Notes under the pieces: model-generated | Seen by the model: the letters and a program-made list of their open reading frames with translations, nothing else | What the model was told of the DNA's origin: nothing | The model's database searches: none | In this document: in pieces, positions 1 through 6,807 of the stretch | Layout of the letters: each line of letters begins with the position of its first letter | Position numbering within the stretch: the stretch's first letter is position 1 | Assembly (NCBI GenBank): GCA_011051425.1 | Contig: DRLF01000387.1 | Coordinates: forward strand, 1 to 6,807 | Direction: 5' to 3' | Source of the DNA: Thiolapillus brandeum | Lineage (GTDB): Bacteria > Pseudomonadota > Gammaproteobacteria > Chromatiales > Chromatiaceae | Length of the DNA stretch: 6,807 nt | Position numbers and translations under genes: made by a program

Positions 1-1094
1 ATCTGGTGTTCATGCCCAACAGCACCACCACGGGCATCTCCCAGAAAATCGAGGATGACGAGGAACGCCAGCGTCTGAAAACCATACTCCACGAAGTATC
101 GGAGGAATGTGGACTGAAAGGCGGCTTCATCGCCCGTACCGCAGCGGAAGGTATCGATGCCGAGGAACTGCGCACCGACATGCTGTTCCTGCAGCGCCTG
201 TGGCAATCCATCCAGGAGAAAGCCAGCAATACCAACGCCATCAAGATCATTCACGAAGACCTGCCGCTGGCCCTGCGCGCATTGCGCGACCTGGCCGGTC
301 CCGACGTGGAAAAGATCAGCATCGATTCGCGTTCCACTTGGGAAAAGGCGCTGAATTTCGCCGAAAAATTCAACAAGGACATTGCGGCACTGGTGAAATA
401 CTACCCCGGCGAACGTCCCCTGTTCGATCTCTACAATGTGGAGGACGAGATTCACAAGGCCCTGGCCCGCAGGGTGGACCTGAAATCCGGCGGCCACCTG
501 ATCGTGGACCAGACCGAGGCCATGACCACCATCGACGTCAACACCGGCGGCTTCGTGGGTCATCACAACCTCGAGGAAACCATCTTCAAGACCAATCTGG
601 AAGCAGCCCAGGCCATCTGCCGCCAGCTGCGGTTGCGCAACCTCGGTGGCATCATCATCATCGATTTCATCGACATGGCGGAGCAGGAACACAAACGCCA
701 GGTGATGCGCGCGCTGGAACGCTGCCTTGCCCGTGATCACGCCCGCACCACCATCTGCGAGGTATCTTCACTGGGGCTGGTGGAAATGACCCGCAAGCGC
801 ACCCGCGAATCCCTCGAGCACGTGCTGTGCAACGACTGCCCTACCTGCAACGGCAGGGGCTACATCAAGACGGCGGAAACCACCTGCTACGAAATCTTCC
901 GCGAAATCCTGCGCGAAGCCCGCCAGTTCGAGAGCCAGTCGTTGCTGGTGCTGGCATCGCCCGAAGTGGTGGACAGGCTGCTGGACGAGGAATCCCAGGA
1001 TCTGGCGGAACTGGAACAGTTCATCGGCAAGCCCATCCGCCTCCAGGCCGAGACCCTCTACACCCAGGAGCAATACGACGTGGTGCTGGTTTGA
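1..1094 (+). CDS. rng: Ribonuclease G, 5'-truncated by window edge
   Basis: RNase G is a cytoplasmic single-strand-specific endoribonuclease of the RNase E/G family. It matures the 5' end of 16S rRNA and helps degrade some mRNAs. The reading frame is open from the window edge (first full codon at 3) to TGA at 1092-1094, giving 363 residues. E. coli RNase G has about 489, so roughly the first 125 residues, including the S1 RNA-binding domain, lie outside. Visible parts, numbered within the fragment: the end of the 5'-sensor region (LVFMPNS, GISQKIED), then the DNase I-like catalytic domain. Its two expected metal-binding aspartates are D178 in TIDVNTGG and D221 in IIDFIDM. The zinc-link motif CPTC follows (C279 and C282, before NGRG), then the small C-terminal domain. 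The protein ends in YDVVLV directly after the catalytic region. It lacks the long disordered tail of RNase E, which is why I call it RNase G. No frameshift or lost key residue is seen. yhdP follows immediately. Confidence 0.96.
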   Translation, partial: LVFMPNSTTTGISQKIEDDEERQRLKTILHEVSEECGLKGGFIARTAAEGIDAEELRTDMLFLQRLWQSIQEKASNTNAIKIIHEDLPLALRALRDLAGPDVEKISIDSRSTWEKALNFAEKFNKDIAALVKYYPGERPLFDLYNVEDEIHKALARRVDLKSGGHLIVDQTEAMTTIDVNTGGFVGHHNLEETIFKTNLEAAQAICRQLRLRNLGGIIIIDFIDMAEQEHKRQVMRALERCLARDHARTTICEVSSLGLVEMTRKRTRESLEHVLCNDCPTCNGRGYIKTAETTCYEIFREILREARQFESQSLLVLASPEVVDRLLDEESQDLAELEQFIGKPIRLQAETLYTQEQYDVVLV

Positions 1095-1121
1095 TCCTTT
1101 GGGAGTTCTTCAAGCGCCTGA
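1091..1121 (+). promoter_or_regulatory. rng/yhdP junction, possible translational coupling
   Basis: The sequence TTGA at 1091-1094 holds the rng stop codon (TGA 1092-1094) and, in the yhdP frame, a possible TTG start. This would be a 4-base overlap of the kind often seen between coupled genes. The yhdP frame is open across it and would read L-I-L-W-E-F-F-K-R-L before the Met at 1121. No well-spaced Shine-Dalgarno sequence serves either start: AGGAG at 1066-1070 is about 20 bases from the TTG, and GGGAG at 1101-1105 is 15 bases from the ATG. Ribosomes finishing rng would be well placed to start yhdP. There is no room for a terminator, so the two genes are very probably co-transcribed. Coupling is an inference. 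Confidence 0.4.
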
Positions 1122-4100
1122 TGGCGAGCATCACCGAGCTGCTGTACATCATCATCATCCTCGGTGCAGCGGCAAAAGTACTGGTCTTCGGCTTTGCCCT
1201 GTACGCCGAAAACAACAAGCAGACCATCCAGGAGTGGGCCAGCGCCATCGTCGGCGCGCAGGTGCATTTCAGCAAGATAGAAACCTACTGGGCGGGCGTC
1301 ACCCCCCGCATCTGGGTGCGCCAGCTTTCCATTGGCGACGAGGAAAGACTGACCCTGGGTGATGTACTGGTGGGCATGAACCTGGGCGCGCTGCCCTGGT
1401 GGAAGGAAAACCTGCCCATCAACATCCATCTCAAGGGCACCGAAGTACAGATACTCCGGGACAAGGCAGGCAAGACCCGCATCCTGGGCATGCTCAAGCC
1501 CACGGGCGCCAACCTGCCCACCTACATCTTTCTCGAAGACGCCACCATCGAGGTGCGTGACGAAAAGCGCGGCGCCCATATTCACCAGCAGCATCTGGCC
1601 ATCAAACTTTTCACGCGGGGCGATCACAGCAGCCTGAGCATCAGTTCCAGGGAGCAGGGCTTTCAGGTACGTGCGGAAATCGACGGCTCCATCACCCGGG
1701 GTGACTGGTCCGCTACTTTCTGGTCCAGGGGTGAGGGGCTCAAGACTGAGCAGCTGCTGCAGGCCTATCTTCCGCAAGGTTATCTGCTGAGCGATCTCCA
1801 GCTGAATTTTCAGGCCTGGAGCTACTGGCAGCAGGGGCAGCACCTCACGACCAGGGTACAGCTCGACCTGGACAGAGTGAGCCTTTATACACCGGACAAG
1901 CAGGTGCTGGTGCTGGACAGCCTGCAGGGTGACCTGCTGTACGAGAAGCACGACCAGGACTGGAAACTGCAGCTGAAGGACTTCCACCTGAGCGTCAATG
2001 GCTATCCCTGGCGCGACACAGGCATGGCGGCGCTGATGCAGCAGGAGAAACTGCTGCTGGGCATCTCCCGGATCGACCTGGAGGGCGCAGCCAGGCTGCT
2101 GCCCCTGCTCCCCCGCGACAAACCCCTGAGAAACCACCTCGAAGCCATTGCCCCAAAAGGGCTGCTGTCTGACATCCGCATCAACCTGGATCTGGGTGAA
2201 CCGGAGATACTTCCGGTTTTCCGTGCAAACTTTGCACATCTGTCCTTTCTGCCCTGGGAAAAGCTTCCCGGCGTAAACAATTTCAGTGGCACGTTCATGG
2301 CCCAGAAGGATCTGGCGCACCTGATACTGGATACCAGGGATGCACAGGTGCTGTTCAAGACGCTGTTCCGCCAGCCACTTCCTCTAAAGCGGCTTGCGGG
2401 GGATATTTTCTGGCAGGGTCGGGATACAGAAAACTGGACGCTGTACACCGACCACCTGCTGGCAGACTCACCCGACCTGCAGACTGTCAGCCGTCTGCGG
2501 GTGGACAAGGCACCGAACGGACCAGCGGTCATGGATGTACAGACAGACTTCCGTAACGGGCAGGGCGAGCATGCCGGGCTGTACTATCCGGCAGGCATCA
2601 TGAGCGACAAGCTCGTGGGCTGGCTGGATGCCGCTATCGTTTCCGGCCGTGTGCCTCAGGGCAGTTTCCTGTTTCACGGTCCGCTGGCCAGGGGGCACTT
2701 TCCCTTCCACAAGACTCATGACGGCCACTTTGAAGTGCTGTTCGATGTGGAAGACCTGAAGCTGGCCTACCAGGCCGACTGGCCGCCCCTGGAGGGCACC
2801 CGGGCAAAGGTACGCTTTCACAACAATGACCTGACTATAGAGGCAGAAAAGGCGCGTATTTACAACACCCAGGTTCGCCGCGCTACGGCTGGCATTGCTT
2901 CTCTCAAGCCGCTCAAGCCCCTGGTGGTCAAGGGCAGAACGAAAGGCCCGCTCAGGGATTTTCTGCGACTCCTGCGTGATACACCACTGAAAACCAGTCT
3001 CGCCAAACGGGTGGCTGGACTGGCGGTCGCAGGCAGGGCCGATGCCCGTATCCAGCTCAACCTCCCCCTGCCTCCCCGCAAGAAAACACCGCCCACTTTC
3101 CGGGTGGCTCTGGACTTCGGGCGAGGTGCCTCCCTGACACTGCTGGAGCAGCAGCTGCAGCTGGACGATCTGCGCGGCAAACTGCTGGTATCCGAGCGTG
3201 GCCTGGTGGCCGAAGATATTCGCGCCAGGGCATTGGGAGCGGAAATCACCGTTTCGGTAAACCCCGTCAAAAATAAAACCGTGGTGGAAGCACAGGGCAA
3301 GGTTCCCGGCCACGGGCTGGTTAAACAGTACCCGCAGCTCGCCCCCATGAATCCCGAAGGTGCCGCAGACATCAACCTCAAGCTGGACATCCCTGGCCTG
3401 GCCGCCCCACCGGACGCGCCCACCATACTGCACATACGGTCAGACCTGCGGGGCATGGCACTGCACCTGCCGCCTCCCGTAGGCAAGAAGGCAGCCACAT
3501 CCATTCCCCTGCGGCTGGATATGCTGCTGGGCAGCGACAGCTCGTTGAACACCCTGAAATACGGCAACATCCTTGGGGCAACCTACAAGCAGGAAAAAGC
3601 GCACAAACCGGAATTGCTCGTGAAAATCACCTCCCTGGCGGTGAAAAGCTGGATAAAGCACTTCAGCGATCACAGCCATGAGCACGGCCTGTCCTCGGTA
3701 CAGCCGGGTCACATCCGCGTGGAAACCGACAGACTGGATGCCGATATCCTCGAAGCATCTGCTTTCATGCTGGATCTCAGACAGAGCAGCGGGCTGTGGA
3801 AAGGAAAGGTGGAAGCCGACAATATCGCCGGCCGCATCGAATTTTCTCAGAACCGCCCTGATCGCCCCTTCGTCCTGGAACTGGAAAAGCTGTACCTGCA
3901 GACCCGTGACGAAGACCAGCCGGACAGCAAGACTGCCTCTACGGAAAAACTGCTGCCTGCCGATTTTCCCACCATAAGGCTTACCAGCAGGAAACTGCGC
4001 CTGAACAAGGCGAACCTGGGCAAGCTGGAATTCATAACCCGCAAGGACGGAGCAAACCAGGTCATCGAAAAACTGGATGCTCACGGCAAGCTGGCCGACA

Positions 4101-4804
4101 TTTCCATTCACGGCAGCTGGGAATACAGCGGCGGCAGCGGCACGACCTGGATGAAAGGCATTATCACCACGGACAACATGGGAAAACTGCTGCGAAAAGC
4201 CCTGAACATGGATTTTCTTTCCGGCAGCAAGACCTATCTCAGTTTCGACCTCAACTGGCCGGGGGCACCCTTTCAGCCCAACATCCCGCAAATGCAGGGT
4301 GAGGCCCAGCTGGACATGGCGGCGGGCCGCTTCCTGAATTTCAAACCCGGCCTGGCGCGTGTGCTGGGGCTGGTCAACTTCGATTCCCTGTACCGGCGCC
4401 TGAAGCTGGATTTCAAGGATGTCTATCAGAAGGGCATGGCCTTCGACACCATCATGGGCAACTTCCAGTTTGATGCCGGGCAGATGTACACCAACAACCT
4501 GGAAATTCTCGGACCTTCGGCCACCATACTCATTGCCGGCAGTATCGATCTGGTCAACGAGACCTACGACCAGATCCTGTCCGTATCCCCCCGGCTGGAT
4601 GCCACTTTGCCCGTAGCCAGCGCCATTGCCGGGGGCCCTGCGGCCGGCCTGGTGGTATTGCTGGCACAACAGGCATTTGCTGAAAAGCTGCAGAAGATCC
4701 AGCGCATCACCTATAACGTCAGCGGCACCTGGGATGACCCCAAACTCACCAGGCACTCAAGCAAGGGGGAGGAAAAAATCGATTCATCCGTACTGAACCC
4801 GTGA
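1121..4804 (+). CDS. yhdP: YhdP family AsmA-like phospholipid transport protein
   Basis: YhdP is a very long AsmA-like (DUF3971/TIGR02099-type) protein anchored in the inner membrane. In E. coli it acts with TamB and YdbH in moving phospholipids to the outer membrane through a long beta-groove. From ATG 1121 it has 1227 residues; E. coli YhdP has about 1266. A hydrophobic segment at about residues 7-29 should be the anchor. The typical AsmA-like opening follows (YWAGVTP near 56-62), then about 950 residues rich in alternating beta-strand patterns. The C-terminal YhdP signature is clear: AGRFLNF at 1068-1074, RVLGLVNFDSL, GMAFDTI near 1106-1112, a hydrophobic Gly/Ala-rich stretch at about 1165-1186, then YNVSGTWDDPKL. 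I see no cysteine anywhere. The start is uncertain. TTG at 1091 would add ten residues including Lys-Arg before the membrane segment and would overlap the rng stop codon. ATG 1121 has only a distant GGGAG at 1101-1105. I kept the ATG as the conservative choice. Confidence 0.93.
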   Translation: MASITELLYIIIILGAAAKVLVFGFALYAENNKQTIQEWASAIVGAQVHFSKIETYWAGVTPRIWVRQLSIGDEERLTLGDVLVGMNLGALPWWKENLPINIHLKGTEVQILRDKAGKTRILGMLKPTGANLPTYIFLEDATIEVRDEKRGAHIHQQHLAIKLFTRGDHSSLSISSREQGFQVRAEIDGSITRGDWSATFWSRGEGLKTEQLLQAYLPQGYLLSDLQLNFQAWSYWQQGQHLTTRVQLDLDRVSLYTPDKQVLVLDSLQGDLLYEKHDQDWKLQLKDFHLSVNGYPWRDTGMAALMQQEKLLLGISRIDLEGAARLLPLLPRDKPLRNHLEAIAPKGLLSDIRINLDLGEPEILPVFRANFAHLSFLPWEKLPGVNNFSGTFMAQKDLAHLILDTRDAQVLFKTLFRQPLPLKRLAGDIFWQGRDTENWTLYTDHLLADSPDLQTVSRLRVDKAPNGPAVMDVQTDFRNGQGEHAGLYYPAGIMSDKLVGWLDAAIVSGRVPQGSFLFHGPLARGHFPFHKTHDGHFEVLFDVEDLKLAYQADWPPLEGTRAKVRFHNNDLTIEAEKARIYNTQVRRATAGIASLKPLKPLVVKGRTKGPLRDFLRLLRDTPLKTSLAKRVAGLAVAGRADARIQLNLPLPPRKKTPPTFRVALDFGRGASLTLLEQQLQLDDLRGKLLVSERGLVAEDIRARALGAEITVSVNPVKNKTVVEAQGKVPGHGLVKQYPQLAPMNPEGAADINLKLDIPGLAAPPDAPTILHIRSDLRGMALHLPPPVGKKAATSIPLRLDMLLGSDSSLNTLKYGNILGATYKQEKAHKPELLVKITSLAVKSWIKHFSDHSHEHGLSSVQPGHIRVETDRLDADILEASAFMLDLRQSSGLWKGKVEADNIAGRIEFSQNRPDRPFVLELEKLYLQTRDEDQPDSKTASTEKLLPADFPTIRLTSRKLRLNKANLGKLEFITRKDGANQVIEKLDAHGKLADISIHGSWEYSGGSGTTWMKGIITTDNMGKLLRKALNMDFLSGSKTYLSFDLNWPGAPFQPNIPQMQGEAQLDMAAGRFLNFKPGLARVLGLVNFDSLYRRLKLDFKDVYQKGMAFDTIMGNFQFDAGQMYTNNLEILGPSATILIAGSIDLVNETYDQILSVSPRLDATLPVASAIAGGPAAGLVVLLAQQAFAEKLQKIQRITYNVSGTWDDPKLTRHSSKGEEKIDSSVLNP

Positions 4805-4894
4805 TTTCAGCGGACATGGGAAGCGATGCGGCATTCCGCGCCTCGTGTTATTCTTCTTCCAAATCAGTCACAAACAAATCCAGCCCCATACATA
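4805..4894 (+). other. Spacer between yhdP and the amidase gene
   Basis: This 90-bp spacer is the longest gap in the window. Its second half (about 4846-4894) is visibly richer in A and T than the genes around it, which could mark a promoter or an unstructured leader. I could not find a convincing -35/-10 pair with good spacing. A short GCGG-CATT-CCGC hairpin sits at 4828-4839, with a T-rich stretch (4849-4857) about ten bases after it. It is too weak and too poorly placed to call a terminator. An in-frame ATG at 4826 would turn most of the spacer into a 23-residue N-terminal extension of the amidase. Confidence 0.3.
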
Positions 4895-5725
4895 ATGACA
4901 GATAACCTATTCAAAGCCGCCTGCATCCAACTCGCTTCCGGCTCCAACGTCAATGCCAACCTGCTCGAAGCGCAGCGGCTGATGGAACATGCTGCCCGCG
5001 AAGGCGCGCGCCTGATCGTACTGCCCGAGAACTTCGCCTACATGGGCGCCAGCTGCCAGGACATGCTGAGCATCAGAGAAGAAGACAACGACGGACCGAT
5101 ACAGCATTTCCTGTCCCAGATATCGCAAAAACTGGGGGTCTGGCTGGTGGGAGGCACCCTGCCCATCGCCAGCCAGACCAGTGACAAGCTGCGTGCCGCC
5201 TGCCTGCTGTACAACGACCAGGGACAGCGGGTCGCCCGCTACGACAAGATGCACCTGTTCGATGTCAACCTGGTGGAAACCGACGAGCAATACGTGGAAT
5301 CGGAAACCATCGAACCCGGCGATGAACTCTGCGTGGTGGACACGCCGTTCGGCAAGCTCGGTCTTTCCGTCTGTTACGACCTGCGCTTCCCGGAAATGTA
5401 CCGTGCGCTGCTGGACCAGGGCATGGAACTGATCGCCCTGCCCGCGGCCTTCACCGCCATGACCGGCGCCGCCCACTGGGACGCCCTGCTGCGTGCCCGC
5501 GCCATCGAAAATCTCTGCTTCGTGCTCGCCGCTGCCCAGGGCGGCTTCCACATCAGCGGCCGCAAGACCTGGGGCCACAGCATGATCGTGGACCCCTGGG
5601 GCAACAAGCTGGCGGAACAGACCAGCGGCAACGGTCCTGTCATCGCGGAAATCAACCGGGACTTTCTGCAGGCCACCCGGCGCAATTTTCCCAGCCTGCA
5701 GCACCGCCGTTTTCACTGTACATAA
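4895..5725 (+). CDS. Nit1-like carbon-nitrogen hydrolase (amidase)
   Basis: This is a nitrilase-superfamily amidase of 276 residues, a normal length for the Nit subfamily, predicted cytoplasmic. The Glu-Lys-Cys triad is visible: E45 in LPENFAYMG, K118 in YDKMHLFDV, and nucleophile C160 in SVCYDLRFPEMYR. Further Nit1-type motifs are TGAAHWDALLRARAIE, GHSMIVDPWG and a C-terminal FPSLQHRR. These place it nearer Nit1 than Nit2 (omega-amidase). Nit1 enzymes, including E. coli YbeM, hydrolyse deaminated glutathione, a side product of transaminases, so metabolite repair is the most likely role. The exact substrate is inference. ATG 4895 was chosen because family similarity begins a few residues later (KAACIQLASG). 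An upstream in-frame ATG at 4826, with GGGAA at 4818-4822, would add 23 residues of unlikely composition. No good Shine-Dalgarno precedes 4895. tldD follows after 17 bp. An amidase of this type between yhdP and tldD is also found in Pseudomonas. Confidence 0.92.
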   Translation: MTDNLFKAACIQLASGSNVNANLLEAQRLMEHAAREGARLIVLPENFAYMGASCQDMLSIREEDNDGPIQHFLSQISQKLGVWLVGGTLPIASQTSDKLRAACLLYNDQGQRVARYDKMHLFDVNLVETDEQYVESETIEPGDELCVVDTPFGKLGLSVCYDLRFPEMYRALLDQGMELIALPAAFTAMTGAAHWDALLRARAIENLCFVLAAAQGGFHISGRKTWGHSMIVDPWGNKLAEQTSGNGPVIAEINRDFLQATRRNFPSLQHRRFHCT

Positions 5726-5742
5726 CCGAGCAAACCATCACC
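5726..5742 (+). other. 17-bp amidase/tldD gap
   Basis: The gap between the amidase TAA and the tldD ATG is 17 bp. It has no inverted repeat and no space for a promoter, so the two genes are almost certainly in one transcript. The only Shine-Dalgarno-like bases are CGAG at 5726-5729, 13 bases from the ATG, which is a poor site. Confidence 0.5.
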
Positions 5743-6807
5743 ATGAGCAACACCCTTGACCTGGCCCGGGAGACCCTGCTGTCTCCCGCTGGCATCGACG
5801 ATCAGCATCTTCAACGCATCATGAACCAGCTCATGAGCAGCCGGCTGGATGCCGCAGACATGTATTTTCAGTACAGCCGCCAGGAGTCCTGGGTGCTGGA
5901 CGACGGCATCATCAAGGAAGGCAATTTCAACCTGGAGCAGGGCGCCGGGCTGCGCGCCATCAGCGGTGAGAAAACCGGCTTCGCCTACACCGAAGACCTG
6001 CACCTGGAAAACCTGCTGGAAGCCGCTTCCTGCGCCCACGCCATCACCCATGCGGGCCAGAGTGGCCGTATCGCCGTCACCGGCGCCAGGGCGGTTCAGC
6101 CACTCTATCCGGCCCTGAATCCCCTGGAAAGCCTGCCTGATGCCCAAAAGATCGATCTGCTGAAACAACTGGACGCCGCCGCCAGGGCCGCGGATCCCCG
6201 GGTGAAACAGGTCACCGTCAACCTGGTTGCCAACCACGACACCATCCTGGTCATGGACAACCAGGGGCATCTCGCCGCCGACATGCGTCCCCTGATCCTG
6301 TGTTATGTGAACGTCATCGTCGAAGAGAATGGACGCCGTGAGCAGGCAGGAACCGGCGGGGGCTGCCGTGGCCCCCTGACCTGGCTCCTGGAGGAAGACC
6401 GCGCCCTGGGCTATGCCCGGGAGGCGGTTCGCCAGGCTCTGGTGAATCTGGAAGCCATCGATACCCCTGCAGGCGCCATGACCGTGGTGCTGGGACCGGG
6501 ATGGCCGGGCATACTGCTGCACGAGGCCGTGGGTCACGGCCTGGAAGGCGACTTCAACCGCAAGGGGCTGTCGGCCTTCTCCGGGCGTATTGGCGAAAAG
6601 GTCGCCTCGCCGCTGTGCACCGTGGTGGACGATGGCACCCTGCCGGGCCGCCGCGGTTCCCTCACCGTGGACGATGAAGGCACCCCCGCCAGCAATACCG
6701 TGCTCATCGAGAACGGCATTCTCAAAGGCTATATGCAGGACAAGCTGAACGCCCGCCTCATGGGTATGGAGCCCACGGGCAACGGGCGGCGCGAATCCTA
6801 CGCCTAC
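5743..6807 (+). CDS. tldD: Metalloprotease TldD, 3'-truncated by window edge
   Basis: TldD is the zinc-protease subunit of the cytoplasmic TldD/TldE (PmbA) heterodimer. In E. coli this complex trims the microcin B17 leader, acts on CcdA and degrades unfolded peptides. The frame is open from ATG 5743 to the window end with no stop, giving 355 codons of an expected 480 or so. The N-terminal half is the less conserved substrate-chamber region (LDDGIIKEGNFN, GAGLRAISGEKTGFAYT). The zinc motif HEAVGHG lies at residues 260-266, with ligands H260 and H265 and catalytic E261. Highly conserved TldD blocks follow: GLEGDFNRKG, CTVVDDGTLPGRRGS, DDEGTP, LIENGILKGYMQDK, LMGMEPTGNGRRESYA. The third zinc ligand, a C-terminal cysteine in E. 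coli TldD, would lie outside. The start is the first ATG after the amidase stop, and LDLARETLLSPAGI matches the family N-terminus. Only weak purine (CGAG) precedes it, so it probably depends on readthrough from upstream genes. The partner gene is not here. Confidence 0.95.
   Translation, partial: MSNTLDLARETLLSPAGIDDQHLQRIMNQLMSSRLDAADMYFQYSRQESWVLDDGIIKEGNFNLEQGAGLRAISGEKTGFAYTEDLHLENLLEAASCAHAITHAGQSGRIAVTGARAVQPLYPALNPLESLPDAQKIDLLKQLDAAARAADPRVKQVTVNLVANHDTILVMDNQGHLAADMRPLILCYVNVIVEENGRREQAGTGGGCRGPLTWLLEEDRALGYAREAVRQALVNLEAIDTPAGAMTVVLGPGWPGILLHEAVGHGLEGDFNRKGLSAFSGRIGEKVASPLCTVVDDGTLPGRRGSLTVDDEGTPASNTVLIENGILKGYMQDKLNARLMGMEPTGNGRRESYAY

Noticed and set aside
827..1090. The yhdP reading frame stays open far upstream into rng, with an ATG at 827
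   Set aside because: The translation there (Arg/Gly/Pro-rich) does not look like YhdP and fully overlaps the conserved zinc-link region of rng. It is an alternative frame of rng.
651..1159. Two runs of four ATC triplets, at 651-662 and 1148-1159
   Set aside because: Each encodes four isoleucines in frame, in the RNase G catalytic core strand and in the YhdP membrane anchor. Shared codon preference explains them, not a dispersed repeat.
1058..2320. Long open frame on the - strand (about 420 codons) opposite rng and yhdP, and similar ones at 3440-4756 and 4907-5716
   Set aside because: They lie antisense to well-supported genes, have low-complexity Gln/Val/Gly/His-rich translations and resemble no family. 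Long antisense frames are expected in GC-rich coding DNA.
4828..4857. Terminator-like hairpin after yhdP (GCGG-CATT-CCGC, then a T-rich stretch)
   Set aside because: The stem is only four base pairs, the T-rich stretch starts about ten bases after the stem and is interrupted by C, so intrinsic termination is unlikely.
1..6807. Search for mobile elements, CRISPR arrays, tRNA or rRNA genes, toxin-antitoxin or defence genes
   Set aside because: Four housekeeping genes fill about 98 percent of the window. No tandem repeat array, terminal inverted repeat, transposase motif or cloverleaf-like sequence was seen by eye.

Overview
This window is an ordinary, densely packed chromosomal segment from what looks like a gammaproteobacterium, GC-rich by eye. 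All four genes lie on the + strand in the order rng (3' part) - yhdP - carbon-nitrogen hydrolase - tldD (5' part). From general knowledge this order is conserved in gammaproteobacteria: Pseudomonas has the same four-gene order, and enterics have rng-yhdP-tldD without the hydrolase. The protein sequences fit a gammaproteobacterium outside the Enterobacterales. I cannot name the genus from sequence alone.

Layout. Positions 1-1094 carry the C-terminal three quarters of ribonuclease G, whose 5' end lies outside the window. yhdP follows almost without a gap (1121-4804, possibly starting at a TTG at 1091 that overlaps the rng stop codon). It encodes a large AsmA-like inner-membrane-anchored protein. 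A 90-bp spacer, the only real intergenic region, leads to a Nit-family amidase at 4895-5725. After 17 bp comes tldD from 5743, which runs open through the end of the window at 6807. tldD has no stop codon inside the window, so an ORF caller that requires a stop will miss it.

How the genes relate. The four products act in different processes: RNA maturation and decay (RNase G), lipid transport between inner and outer membrane (YhdP), hydrolysis of damaged or deaminated glutathione-like amides (Nit1-type amidase), and peptide processing (TldD with its partner TldE/PmbA, which is not in the window). The tight co-directional packing suggests one transcription unit, perhaps with a secondary promoter before the amidase gene. 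A direct functional link between the products is not shown by the sequence.

I found no RNA genes, mobile elements, CRISPR arrays, integration sites or phage genes, and no sign of a previously undescribed system. The observations in the second part are modest: start-site ambiguities, a YhdP with no cysteines, and one unusual residue in TldD.
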